A stretch of DNA of 36,252 bases from JBFXIE01 sp050176255 (GTDB lineage: Bacteria; Pseudomonadota; Gammaproteobacteria; Burkholderiales; Burkholderiaceae_C): the NCBI RefSeq assembly GCF_050176255.1, contig NZ_JBFXIE010000034.1; one strand, given 5' to 3'. The notes under the pieces are model-generated. The model saw nothing but the letters and a program-made list of their open reading frames with translations, had not been told where the DNA came from and did not search any database. The translations under genes were made by a program, and so were the position numbers. Shown here in pieces: positions 24,250 through 31,598 of the stretch. Each line of letters begins with the position of its first letter. The first letter of the stretch is position 1.

Positions 24250-27129
24250 TCAAGCGCCCTGCCCTTGCGGCGGTGCAATGCCCTGCACCGCCACGGCGCA
24301 ATACTTGAACTCCGGGATCTTCCCGAACGGATCCAGCGCCGCATTGGTGAGCAGGTTGGCTGCCGCCTCCACGTAGGCAAACGGCATGAACACTGCGCCA
24401 CGCGGCGTGCCGTCGTCGCGGCGCACGCGCACCTGCACGGCGCCGCGGCGCGAGCGGATCGCCACCCAGCCGCCCGGCGCCAGCCCCAGGCGCGCCAGTT
24501 CGTCGCCATGCAGCGACGCGCTGGCATGCGGCTCGATGGCGTCCAGCACCGCGCTGCGCCGCGTCATGCTGCCCGTGTGCCAGTGCTCCAGCTGGCGGCC
24601 GGTGATGAGCACCAGCGGGTAATCGGCGTCGGGCCGCTCGTCGGCGGCGATGATGTCCGCCGGCACCAGCGTGACGCGGCCCGTGGGCGTGGGAAAGCGA
24701 TCGGTGAAAACGATGGGCTGGCCCGGGTCGTCGGCCGACAGGCAGGGGTAGGTCACGCTGGATTCGCGCTCCAGCCGCTCCCAGGTGATCCCCGCGATGG
24801 CGCCGGCCATGGCCTGGCGCATTTCCTCATAGACGGCGGCCACGCCAGACTCGGCACCCTCGTAGGCCCACCTCAATCCCATGCCCTTGGCCATCTGCTG
24901 AATGATCCACAGATCAGGCCGCGCATCGCCGGGCGGGCTCAAGGCGCGTCGGCCCAGTTGCACCATGCGGTCGGTATTGCTCACGCTGCCGGTCTTCTCG
25001 GGCCAGGCGCTGGCGGGCAGCACCACGTCGGCCAGCCAGGCGGTCTCGGTCAAAAAGATGTCCTGCACCACCAGGTGCGACAGGCTGGCCAGCGCCTGGC
25101 GTGCGTGGTTCAGGTCGGGGTCGCTCATGGCGGGGTTCTCGCCCATGATGTACATGCCGCGCACCTTGTGCGGGTCGGCCTCATGAGCCAGCGCCTTGTC
25201 CATGATCTCGACCACGGTGTAGCCCGGCGCGTCGTCCAGCGGCAGGCCCCAGAACTGCTCAAACCACGCATGCGCCTGCGGGTTGTCCACGCGCTGGTAG
25301 TTGGGGAACATCATCGGGATCAGCCCCGCGTCGCTCGCGCCCTGCACGTTGTTTTGCCCGCGCAGCGGGTGCAGGCCGGTGCCGGGCCTGCCGATCTGGC
25401 CGGTAACGGCGGCCAGCGCAATCAGGCAGCGCACGTTGTCGGTGCCGTGCACATGCTGGCTCACGCCCATGCCCCACAAAATCATCGACGCCCGGGCCGT
25501 AGCAAACGCGCGCGCCACCTCGCGCAGCGTGGCAGCGGGTATGCCGCAAACCGGCGCCATGGCCTCGGGGCTGCAGGCGCGCACGTTCTCGCGCAGGGCC
25601 TCAAAGTGGCTGGTGCGGTCGCGGATGAAGTCCTGATCCACCAGGCCCTCGGCTATCACCGTGTGGATCAGCGCGTTGAGCATGGCCACGTCGGTGTCGG
25701 CCTTGAATTGCAGCGTGCGCCAGGCGTGGCGGCCCATGTCGGTGACGCGCGGGTCGGCCAGCACGATCTTGGCGCCCCGCTTGGCGGCGTTCTTCATCCA
25801 GGTGGCGGCCACGGGGTGGTTGGACGCGGGGTTGGAGCCGATCACCAGAATGACCTCGGCATGCGCCACGTCGCTCACCGGGTTGCTCACCGCGCCCGAG
25901 CCCACGCCCTCCAGCAGCGCCGCCACGCTGGAGGCATGGCACAGCCGCGTGCAGTGATCCACGTTGTTGCTGCCAAAGCCGGTGCGCACCAGCTTCTGGA
26001 ACAAATAGGCCTCTTCGTTGCTGCCCTTGGCCGAGCCAAAGCCCGCCAGCGCCCTGGGGCCGTGCGCATCGCGCAGCGCGCGCAGGCCGCCGGCGGCGAG
26101 TTGCAGCGCCTCGTCCCAGGTCGCCTCGCGAAAAACCTCGCGCCAGTCGTCGGGGCGCACCGCGCCCTGCCCGTCTTTGGGCACGCCCGGCTTGCGCACC
26201 AGCGGCACCGTGAGGCGCTGCGGGTGGTGGGCGTAGTCAAAGCCAAAGCGCCCCTTCACGCACAGGCGGCCGTGGTTGGCCGGGCCGTCGCGGCCCTGCA
26301 CGCTGATGATTTTTTCATCGCGCACGTTGTAGGTGACCAGGCAGCCCACGCCGCAAAACGGACACACCGAGTCCACCGTGCGGTCCACCTTTTGCGATCC
26401 GACGTGCGTCCTGGGGCTCAGGGCGCCCGTGGGGCAGGCCTGCACGCATTCGCCGCAGGCCACGCAGGTGCTGGACTCCAGGGAGTCGTCCAGGTCAAAG
26501 ACGATTTTTGAATCGGCACCGCGCAGCGCATAGCCAATCACGTCGTTGACCTGGCTTTCGCGGCAGGCGCGCACGCAGCGTGTGCACTGGATGCAGGCGT
26601 CCAGGTTGACCGCGATGGCCGGGTGGCTTGGGTCGGACGCGGGCTGTGCGCGGCGCAGCGCGGCCAGCGCTGGGCGCACTGCCACGCCCAGCGCGTCGGC
26701 CCAGGCACTCAATTCGCCATGCTGGCCCACTGGTGCCGATTCTGGACAAAATTGGCCTCTAGCGCTTACCTGACAAGCGCCAGCAGCTATGGTTTTTGCG
26801 TCGTCATTCCACTTGTAACCGGTATCCGGCATGTCGGACAGCAGCAGCTCCAGCACCATCTGCTGGCTCTTGCGGGCGCGGGGGCTTTGGGCGTGCACGC
26901 GCATGCCGGGCGTGGGCTGGCGGCAGCAGCTGGGGGCCAGCGCGCGCTCGCCGTCAATCTCGACCACGCAGGCGCGGCAGTTGCCGTCGGGGCGCAGGCC
27001 GTCGGTGTGGCACAGGTGCGGAATCTGCACGCCGTGGCGCCGCGCGGCCTGCCAGATGGATTCGCCGGGCTGTGCCTGCAGCGGCTGGCCGTCCAGATCG
27101 AACGGTATGGCGATGGATGGAGGGCTCAT
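24250..27129 (-). CDS. fdhA: NAD-linked formate dehydrogenase, catalytic alpha subunit (FdsA/Fdh1A type) with in-frame repeat
   Basis: 959 aa from the ATG that overlaps the previous stop (ATGA). The longer upstream open frame is a shadow of the preceding gene. Domains: [2Fe-2S] (C40, C51, C54, C69); a two-cluster ferredoxin region (C179/182/185/189 and C222/225/228/232); a [4Fe-4S] site (C256/259/263/290); then the molybdopterin oxidoreductase core with Cys397-His398 as metal ligand and neighbour (CTRLCHASSV), Cys rather than selenocysteine. The dinucleotide-binding domain ends the protein. It oxidises formate in the cytoplasm and passes electrons to the fused NuoE-NuoF subunit. Residues about 111-128, between the first two Fe-S domains, come from a family A repeat. 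Confidence 0.95.
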   Translation of the reverse strand: MSPPSIAIPFDLDGQPLQAQPGESIWQAARRHGVQIPHLCHTDGLRPDGNCRACVVEIDGERALAPSCCRQPTPGMRVHAQSPRARKSQQMVLELLLSDMPDTGYKWNDDAKTIAAGACQVSARGQFCPESAPVGQHGELSAWADALGVAVRPALAALRRAQPASDPSHPAIAVNLDACIQCTRCVRACRESQVNDVIGYALRGADSKIVFDLDDSLESSTCVACGECVQACPTGALSPRTHVGSQKVDRTVDSVCPFCGVGCLVTYNVRDEKIISVQGRDGPANHGRLCVKGRFGFDYAHHPQRLTVPLVRKPGVPKDGQGAVRPDDWREVFREATWDEALQLAAGGLRALRDAHGPRALAGFGSAKGSNEEAYLFQKLVRTGFGSNNVDHCTRLCHASSVAALLEGVGSGAVSNPVSDVAHAEVILVIGSNPASNHPVAATWMKNAAKRGAKIVLADPRVTDMGRHAWRTLQFKADTDVAMLNALIHTVIAEGLVDQDFIRDRTSHFEALRENVRACSPEAMAPVCGIPAATLREVARAFATARASMILWGMGVSQHVHGTDNVRCLIALAAVTGQIGRPGTGLHPLRGQNNVQGASDAGLIPMMFPNYQRVDNPQAHAWFEQFWGLPLDDAPGYTVVEIMDKALAHEADPHKVRGMYIMGENPAMSDPDLNHARQALASLSHLVVQDIFLTETAWLADVVLPASAWPEKTGSVSNTDRMVQLGRRALSPPGDARPDLWIIQQMAKGMGLRWAYEGAESGVAAVYEEMRQAMAGAIAGITWERLERESSVTYPCLSADDPGQPIVFTDRFPTPTGRVTLVPADIIAADERPDADYPLVLITGRQLEHWHTGSMTRRSAVLDAIEPHASASLHGDELARLGLAPGGWVAIRSRRGAVQVRVRRDDGTPRGAVFMPFAYVEAAANLLTNAALDPFGKIPEFKYCAVAVQGIAPPQGQGA
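26746..26800 (+). repeat. dispersed repeat family A, copy 4, in frame inside the fdhA catalytic subunit gene
   Basis: ACAAAATTGGCCTCTAGCGC, then TTACCTGACAAGCGCCAGCA, then GCTATGG: one of the best-preserved copies. Read with the gene it encodes KTIAAGACQVSARGQFC with no stop, between the [2Fe-2S] and 4Fe-4S domains. Confidence 0.88.
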
Positions 27130-29027
27130 GCCTGCACCTCGTGCGCAAAGTAGCGCTGCACGCAGCGCATCGGGTTGGGCGCCGCCTGGCCCAGGCCACA
27201 AATCGATGCGTCCTGCATCACCTGCGCCAGGTCTTCCAGCGTGTCGCCGTCCCACACGGGCGCCTGCATCAGCTGCGCGGCCTTGGCCGTGCCCACGCGG
27301 CAGGGCGTGCACTGGCCGCAGCTCTCGTGCGCAAAAAACCGCATCATGTTCAGCGCCGCATCGCGCGCGCGGTCGTGCTGGCTGAGCACGATGACGGCCG
27401 CACTGCCGATGAAGCAGCCGTGCGGCTGCAGCGTGTCGAAGTCGAGCGGAATCTGGTTCAGGCGGGCGGGCAGGATGCCGCCCGAGGCGCCGCCGGGCAG
27501 GTAGGCATACAGCTGGTGGCCGTCCGCCATGCCGCCGCAGTATTCGTCGATCAGCTCTTGTACGGTAATGCCCGCGGGCGCCAGCTTCACGCCCGGGTGC
27601 CTCACGCGCCCGCTGACGCTGAAACTGCGCAGCCCCTTGCGCCCGTGCCGGCCAAAGCCGGCAAACCACTGCGGGCCGCGCTCGACAATGTCGCGCACCC
27701 AGTACAGCGTCTCGAAGTTGTGCTCCAGCGTGGGCCGGCCAAACAACCCCACCTGCGCAATGTAGGGCGGGCGCATGCGCGGCTCGCCGCGTTTGCCTTC
27801 GATGCTCTCGAGCATCGCGGACTCTTCGCCGCAGATGTACGCGCCCGCGCCGCGGCGCAGCTCGATGCGCGGCAAGGGGCAGGGCGGGTCGGCCTGTAGT
27901 TCGGCCATCGCTGCCTGCAAGATGGCGCGGCAGCCGTGATATTCATCGCGCAGGTAGATGTAAACCGCCTCGGTGCCCACCACCTGCGCGGCCACCAGCA
28001 CACCTTCCAGAAAACGGTGCGGGTCGCGCTCCAGGTAGGTGCGGTCCTTGAAGGTGCCGGGCTCGCCCTCGTCGATGTTCACTGCCAGCACGGCCGTGCC
28101 CCCACGCTCCCCCGCGTCGCGTGATCCGCTGCCCCCCGAGGGGGCCGCCGCCTCGCTTGGGGCGGCCCGGCGCTCGGCGAGGACGGCCTGCTCCCGCACG
28201 ATGCGCCACTTGCGCCCGGCCGGAAAACCCGCGCCTCCCAGGCCGCGCAGGCCCGAGTCTTCCATCGCCGCCAGCACCGCATCGGCATCCATCTCGCCAT
28301 TGACCAGCGCGGCGGCCAGCTGGTAGCCACCCTGCGCGCGGTAGGCGGCCTGTCCCACCCAGGCGGGCGCCACGCCCTCGTCCCCGCGGGTAATGGCCGA
28401 CTGGGGTTGCGCTTCAAAAATAGTAGCTACTTGCGCTTGTGGATAAAGGGCTAAAGCCCTGTTTGGCATCAAGACCACCTGGGCCAGCACGCCGTCCGCC
28501 GTGGCGTGCGGCACGGGGTACTGGTGCACCACGGCCACGGGCGCCTGCTCGCAGCGGCCCACGCAGGGCACGGCCTGCACGCGCACGTCGCCAAAGCCCG
28601 CGGCGCGCAGGCGCTCGGGCAGCGCGGCCAGCAGATCGCGCGCGCCGGCCATGCTGCAGGGCAGCCCGTCGCACACACGCAGCACCAGGCGCGGGGCCTG
28701 CGCGTCGTCGTCACGCAGGATGTCGAAGTGGTGGTAGAAGCTGGCCACCTCGTACACCTCGGCCAGCGGCAGGTTCATCAGATGCGCCAGCGCCACCAGA
28801 TGCCGCGCGTGCAGCACGCCACAGTGGTCGTTGATGCGGTGCAGGTATTCAATGAGCAGATCGCGCCGAAAACCATCGGCCGGGCGCGGGTCCAGCAGCT
28901 GCGCCACCTCGACCATCGCAGCATCCTCGGGCTGGCGGCCCTTCAGGTAGGCCTTGCGCCGCAGCTGCGCGCGCAGGTCGTCCGGCGTGACCGTGGCAAC
29001 GACGGTGGAGTGATTGGGTGGTGTCAT
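27126..29027 (-). CDS. NAD-linked formate dehydrogenase, fused NuoE-NuoF subunit (Fdh1B type) with two in-frame repeats
   Basis: 633 aa from the ATG at 29027. The NuoE-like part (1 to about 182) has [2Fe-2S] cysteines C119, C124, C155 and C159 (VCDGLPCSMAG, PCVGRCEQAP). The NuoF-like part (about 222-633) has GLRGLGGAGFPAGRKW (FMN/NADH loop), AVNIDEGEPGTFKDRTYLER, CGEESAMLESIEGKRGEPR and the [4Fe-4S] site C570, C573, C576, C610 (SCGQCTPCRVGT). It reduces NAD+ with electrons from the catalytic subunit. Fusion of E and F is known in Methylobacterium-type FDH1. Residues about 186-207 (the linker) derive from family A and about 284-311 from family B. No strong ribosome binding site precedes the ATG. 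Confidence 0.95.
   Translation of the reverse strand: MTPPNHSTVVATVTPDDLRAQLRRKAYLKGRQPEDAAMVEVAQLLDPRPADGFRRDLLIEYLHRINDHCGVLHARHLVALAHLMNLPLAEVYEVASFYHHFDILRDDDAQAPRLVLRVCDGLPCSMAGARDLLAALPERLRAAGFGDVRVQAVPCVGRCEQAPVAVVHQYPVPHATADGVLAQVVLMPNRALALYPQAQVATIFEAQPQSAITRGDEGVAPAWVGQAAYRAQGGYQLAAALVNGEMDADAVLAAMEDSGLRGLGGAGFPAGRKWRIVREQAVLAERRAAPSEAAAPSGGSGSRDAGERGGTAVLAVNIDEGEPGTFKDRTYLERDPHRFLEGVLVAAQVVGTEAVYIYLRDEYHGCRAILQAAMAELQADPPCPLPRIELRRGAGAYICGEESAMLESIEGKRGEPRMRPPYIAQVGLFGRPTLEHNFETLYWVRDIVERGPQWFAGFGRHGRKGLRSFSVSGRVRHPGVKLAPAGITVQELIDEYCGGMADGHQLYAYLPGGASGGILPARLNQIPLDFDTLQPHGCFIGSAAVIVLSQHDRARDAALNMMRFFAHESCGQCTPCRVGTAKAAQLMQAPVWDGDTLEDLAQVMQDASICGLGQAAPNPMRCVQRYFAHEVQA
28099..28174 (-). 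repeat. dispersed repeat family B, copy 2, in frame inside the NuoE-NuoF fusion gene
   Basis: On the minus strand GGCAGCGG, then GCGGGGGAGCGTGGGGGC, preceded by CCCCCTCGGGG, aligns with the copy in the permease gene. On the plus strand it has the CCCCCCGAGGGGG palindrome and CTTGGGGCGGCCCGGCGC. It encodes an Ala/Ser/Gly/Arg-rich stretch between WRIVREQ and AVNIDEGEPG, which are normally only a few residues apart in NuoF. Confidence 0.7.
28411..28472 (-). repeat. dispersed repeat family A, copy 5, in frame in the linker of the NuoE-NuoF fusion gene
   Basis: On the minus strand GGGCTTTAGCCCTTTATCCA, then CAAGCGCAAGTAGCTACT, then ATTTTTGAAGC. It encodes NRALALYPQAQVATIFEA. Its orientation relative to the gene is opposite to that of the copy in the catalytic subunit gene, yet both stay open. 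Confidence 0.85.
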
Positions 29028-29046
29028 CGCAAGCCAGCGGTCAACG

Positions 29047-29078
29047 GTAAAAAAACAAAGGGGCGCAGTGTGCGCCCC
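29047..29078 (-). terminator. Rho-independent terminator after apbC
   Basis: On the minus strand GGGGCGCA-CAC-TGCGCCCC is a perfect 8-bp stem followed by TTTGTTTTTTTA. It lies about 50 bases after the apbC stop and ends about 20 bases before the start of the NuoE-NuoF fusion gene. It should separate apbC from the formate dehydrogenase operon. Confidence 0.9.
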
Positions 29079-29095
29079 TCCCTGCACTGCGTCAA
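29067..29095 (-). promoter_or_regulatory. weak candidate promoter for the NAD-linked formate dehydrogenase operon
   Basis: TTGACG (-35, 5 of 6), a 17-base spacer and CACACT (-10, 3 of 6) lie on the minus strand, with the -10 inside the terminator stem. If used, the transcript would start within the right arm and could not form the hairpin. The match is weak, but no better site is seen in the short gap. Confidence 0.2.
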
Positions 29096-29127
29096 CGCGC
29101 CATGGCGGTGACTGGCTCAGCCTGGCG

Positions 29128-30219
29128 TCAGGTGTTCTTGCTGATCGCGATGGTCGGGAACTTGCTGGAGAAATCCTTGGCCTGCTGCGCGATCTTCACG
29201 GCCACGTCGCGTGCGACCTTTTTGTAGATCTGCGCCACCTCGCCATCGGGGTCGGCCACCACGGTGGGCTTGCCGCTGTCGGCCTGCAGGCGGATGCGCA
29301 TGTCCAGCGGCAGCGCGCCCAGGTAGTCCATGCCGTACTCCTGCGCCATCTTCTTGCCACCGTCGGCACCGAAGATGTGCTCCACATGGCCGCAGTGGCT
29401 GCATACGTGCACGGCCATGTTCTCCACGATACCCAGAATGGGCACGCCCACCTTTTCAAACATCTTGATGCCCTTCTTGGCGTCCAGCAGCGCGATGTCC
29501 TGCGGCGTGGTGACGATCACCGCGCCGGTCATGGGCACGCGCTGGCTCAGCGTCAGCTGAATGTCGCCCGTGCCCGGCGGCATGTCGATGATGAGGTAGT
29601 CCAGATCCTTCCAGTTGGTCTGGCGCAGCAGCTGCTCCAGCGCCTGGGTAGCCATGGGGCCGCGCCAGATCATGGCCTCGTCCTGGTCCACCAGAAAGCC
29701 AATCGACATGACCTGCACGCCATAGTTTTCCAGCGGCTCCATGGTCTGGCCGTCGTCGCTTTCGGGGCGGCGGTTGATGCCCAGCATCATGGGCTGGCTG
29801 GGGCCGTAGATGTCGGCGTCCAGCACACCCACGCTGGCGCCCTCGGCAGCCAGCGCCAGCGCCAGGTTGGCAGCCGTGGTGCTCTTGCCCACGCCGCCCT
29901 TGCCCGATGCCACGGCAATGATGTTCTTGACCTGCGGCAGCAGCTGAACGCCGCGCTGCACGGCGTGCGCGATGACCTTGGTGGTGATGTTGGCCGACAC
30001 GTTGTCCACGCCCGGCACGCCCTTGGCCGCGGCGATGAACTGGCGGCGCAACTCGGGCAGCAGGCTCTTGGCGGGGTAGCCCAGTTCCACGTCGAAGGCG
30101 ACGTCGCCGCCGCTGATCTGCACGTTGCGCACCGCGCGCGTGGTGACGAAGTCCTTGCCCGTGTGCGGGTCCTGGACGCTGGCGAGCGCCGCCAGCAAGC
30201 CCTGTTCTGTGAGTGCCAT
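29128..30219 (-). CDS. apbC: iron-sulfur cluster carrier protein ApbC (Mrp)
   Basis: 363 aa from the ATG at 30219; a GTG seven codons upstream is possible. An N-terminal MIP18-like domain (about 1-85, starting ALTEQGLLAALASVQDPHTG) is followed by a ParA/MinD-type P-loop ATPase: deviant Walker A VASGKGGVGKST, DADIYGPSQPMMLG, and DYLIIDMPPGTGD. The C-terminal CSHCGH provides the Cys-x-x-Cys that carries a bridging [4Fe-4S] cluster. It delivers clusters to apoproteins in the cytoplasm. The Fe-S-rich formate dehydrogenases next to it are obvious possible clients, but a terminator separates them and the gene is generally housekeeping. Confidence 0.96.
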   Translation of the reverse strand: MALTEQGLLAALASVQDPHTGKDFVTTRAVRNVQISGGDVAFDVELGYPAKSLLPELRRQFIAAAKGVPGVDNVSANITTKVIAHAVQRGVQLLPQVKNIIAVASGKGGVGKSTTAANLALALAAEGASVGVLDADIYGPSQPMMLGINRRPESDDGQTMEPLENYGVQVMSIGFLVDQDEAMIWRGPMATQALEQLLRQTNWKDLDYLIIDMPPGTGDIQLTLSQRVPMTGAVIVTTPQDIALLDAKKGIKMFEKVGVPILGIVENMAVHVCSHCGHVEHIFGADGGKKMAQEYGMDYLGALPLDMRIRLQADSGKPTVVADPDGEVAQIYKKVARDVAVKIAQQAKDFSSKFPTIAISKNT

Positions 30220-30290
30220 GGCTGTGTTGTTCTCTTTCACTGGTAGGAAGCGGCTAGTCTATGCAACATTCACCGCGTGGGGAGATTGGT

Positions 30291-30350
30291 AGCCAAAATC
30301 CGGCTCCAGCGCACGTCCATCAAGCGCTGGCAGCTATGAATACAGTAGTG
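30291..30350 (+). repeat. dispersed repeat family A, copy 6
   Basis: AGCCAAAATCCGGCTCCAGC, then CATCAAGCGCTGGCAGCTAT, then GAATACAGTAGT. It lies between the selD stop (2 bases away) and the apbC start, filling about half of that gap. The outer GGCTCCAGCGC / GCGCTGGCAGC arms could pair and act as a terminator for selD. Confidence 0.85.
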
Positions 30351-30352
30351 CA

Positions 30353-31438
30353 TCAGCCGTTCGCCCCCGCTTGCACATCCACCCGCGCCGGCCCGGCCTG
30401 CACGCTGCCGATCACGGCTGCCTGCGCAAAGCCTTCGCGCGCGAACACGGCCAGCACGTCCTGCACGCTGCCAGGCGCACAGGCCACGAGCAGGCCGCCC
30501 GAGGTCTGCGGGTCGGTCACTAGCGCCTGTGCGGTGGGCGGCAGGCCCGCGGCCAGCGTCACGCCCTCGCCATAGCCGGCCCAGTTGCGGCCGCTGGCGC
30601 CGGTCACCAAGCCCGCGGCGGCCAGATCGGCCGCGCCGGGCAGCAACGGCACGCGGGCCCAGTCGATCTGCACGGTGACGCCCGCGCCGCGCGCCACTTC
30701 CAGCGCATGGCCGGCCAGGCCGAAGCCCGTCACGTCGGTGATGGCGTGCACGCCGGGCAGCTCGGCCAGCAGCGGGCCTGGGGTATTCAGGCGTGTGGTG
30801 GCGGCGATCATCTCGCGGTAGTGCGCATCGGCCAGCTGTTCTTTTTTGAGTGCGGCCGAATACACGCCCACGCCCAGCGGCTTGCCCAGCACCAGCACGT
30901 CGCCCGGCTGCGCGCCGGCGTTGCGGCGCACGCGGTCCGGGTGCACCAGGCCCATGGCCACCAGGCCGTAGATGGGCTCGACCGAGTCGATGGTGTGGCC
31001 GCCCGCAATCGGGATGCCCGCCGCGCGGCACACGTCCTGCCCGCCGCGCAAGATGGCGCCAATCACCTCCAGCGGCAGCTGGTTCACCGGCATGGCCACC
31101 AGCGCCAGCGCCATGATGGGCCTGCCACCCATGGCGTACACGTCGCTCAGCGCATTGGTGGCGGCAATGCGGCCAAATTCATACGGATCGTCCACGATGG
31201 GCATGAAAAAGTCGGTGGTGGCCACCAGCGCCTGGGTGTCGTTCAGGCGATAGACGGCGGCGTCGTCCGAGGTCTCGATGCCCACCAGCAGCTCGGGCGG
31301 AATCACGGCGCCCGCGCCGCTTTGCCGCAGGATCTGCGACAGCACGCCCGGCGCGATCTTGCAGCCGCAGCCGCCGCCGTGCGACAGCGAGGTCAGGCGT
31401 GGATGGGTGGAGGCGGCGGGCACGGCAGAGGCATTCAT
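30353..31438 (-). CDS. selD: selenophosphate synthase (selenide, water dikinase)
   Basis: 361 aa from the ATG at 31438; the open frame upstream lacks family similarity. It makes selenophosphate from selenide and ATP. The N-terminal glycine-rich active-site loop, LSHGGGCGCKIAPGVL, has Cys at the catalytic position (Cys17 in E. coli) followed by the essential Lys. Other landmarks are TSDDAAVYRLNDTQALVATT, MGGRPIMALAL, GGHTIDSVEPIYGL and ITDVTGFGLAGHALE. It is divergent from mnmH. With no selA, selB or selenocysteine codon here, its product most likely feeds MnmH. Confidence 0.97.
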   Translation of the reverse strand: MNASAVPAASTHPRLTSLSHGGGCGCKIAPGVLSQILRQSGAGAVIPPELLVGIETSDDAAVYRLNDTQALVATTDFFMPIVDDPYEFGRIAATNALSDVYAMGGRPIMALALVAMPVNQLPLEVIGAILRGGQDVCRAAGIPIAGGHTIDSVEPIYGLVAMGLVHPDRVRRNAGAQPGDVLVLGKPLGVGVYSAALKKEQLADAHYREMIAATTRLNTPGPLLAELPGVHAITDVTGFGLAGHALEVARGAGVTVQIDWARVPLLPGAADLAAAGLVTGASGRNWAGYGEGVTLAAGLPPTAQALVTDPQTSGGLLVACAPGSVQDVLAVFAREGFAQAAVIGSVQAGPARVDVQAGANG

Positions 31439-31598
31439 GGCAAGCGGGACAAGCGAGGCGGGTGGGGAAAGGCTGGCACGGTAACGGACAATGGCGGCTG
31501 CCCTGATGCAAAAGGTGTGCCGCAGGCGCGCCGCGCGCATCATCCCAGATTCGCACCTTTCCGGCTTTGTTCAGCGCCGCATTCCCCACAACACTCCC

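Noticed and set aside
16928..27129. Selenocysteine at the formate dehydrogenase active sites
   Set aside because: Both sites are plain Cys codons within continuous frames, with no in-frame UGA.
27130..27669. A 180-residue N-terminal extension of the NAD-linked catalytic subunit
   Set aside because: It overlaps the NuoE-NuoF gene in another frame, is Arg/Ala-rich without similarity, and the ATGA-coupled ATG at 27129 begins the expected [2Fe-2S] domain.
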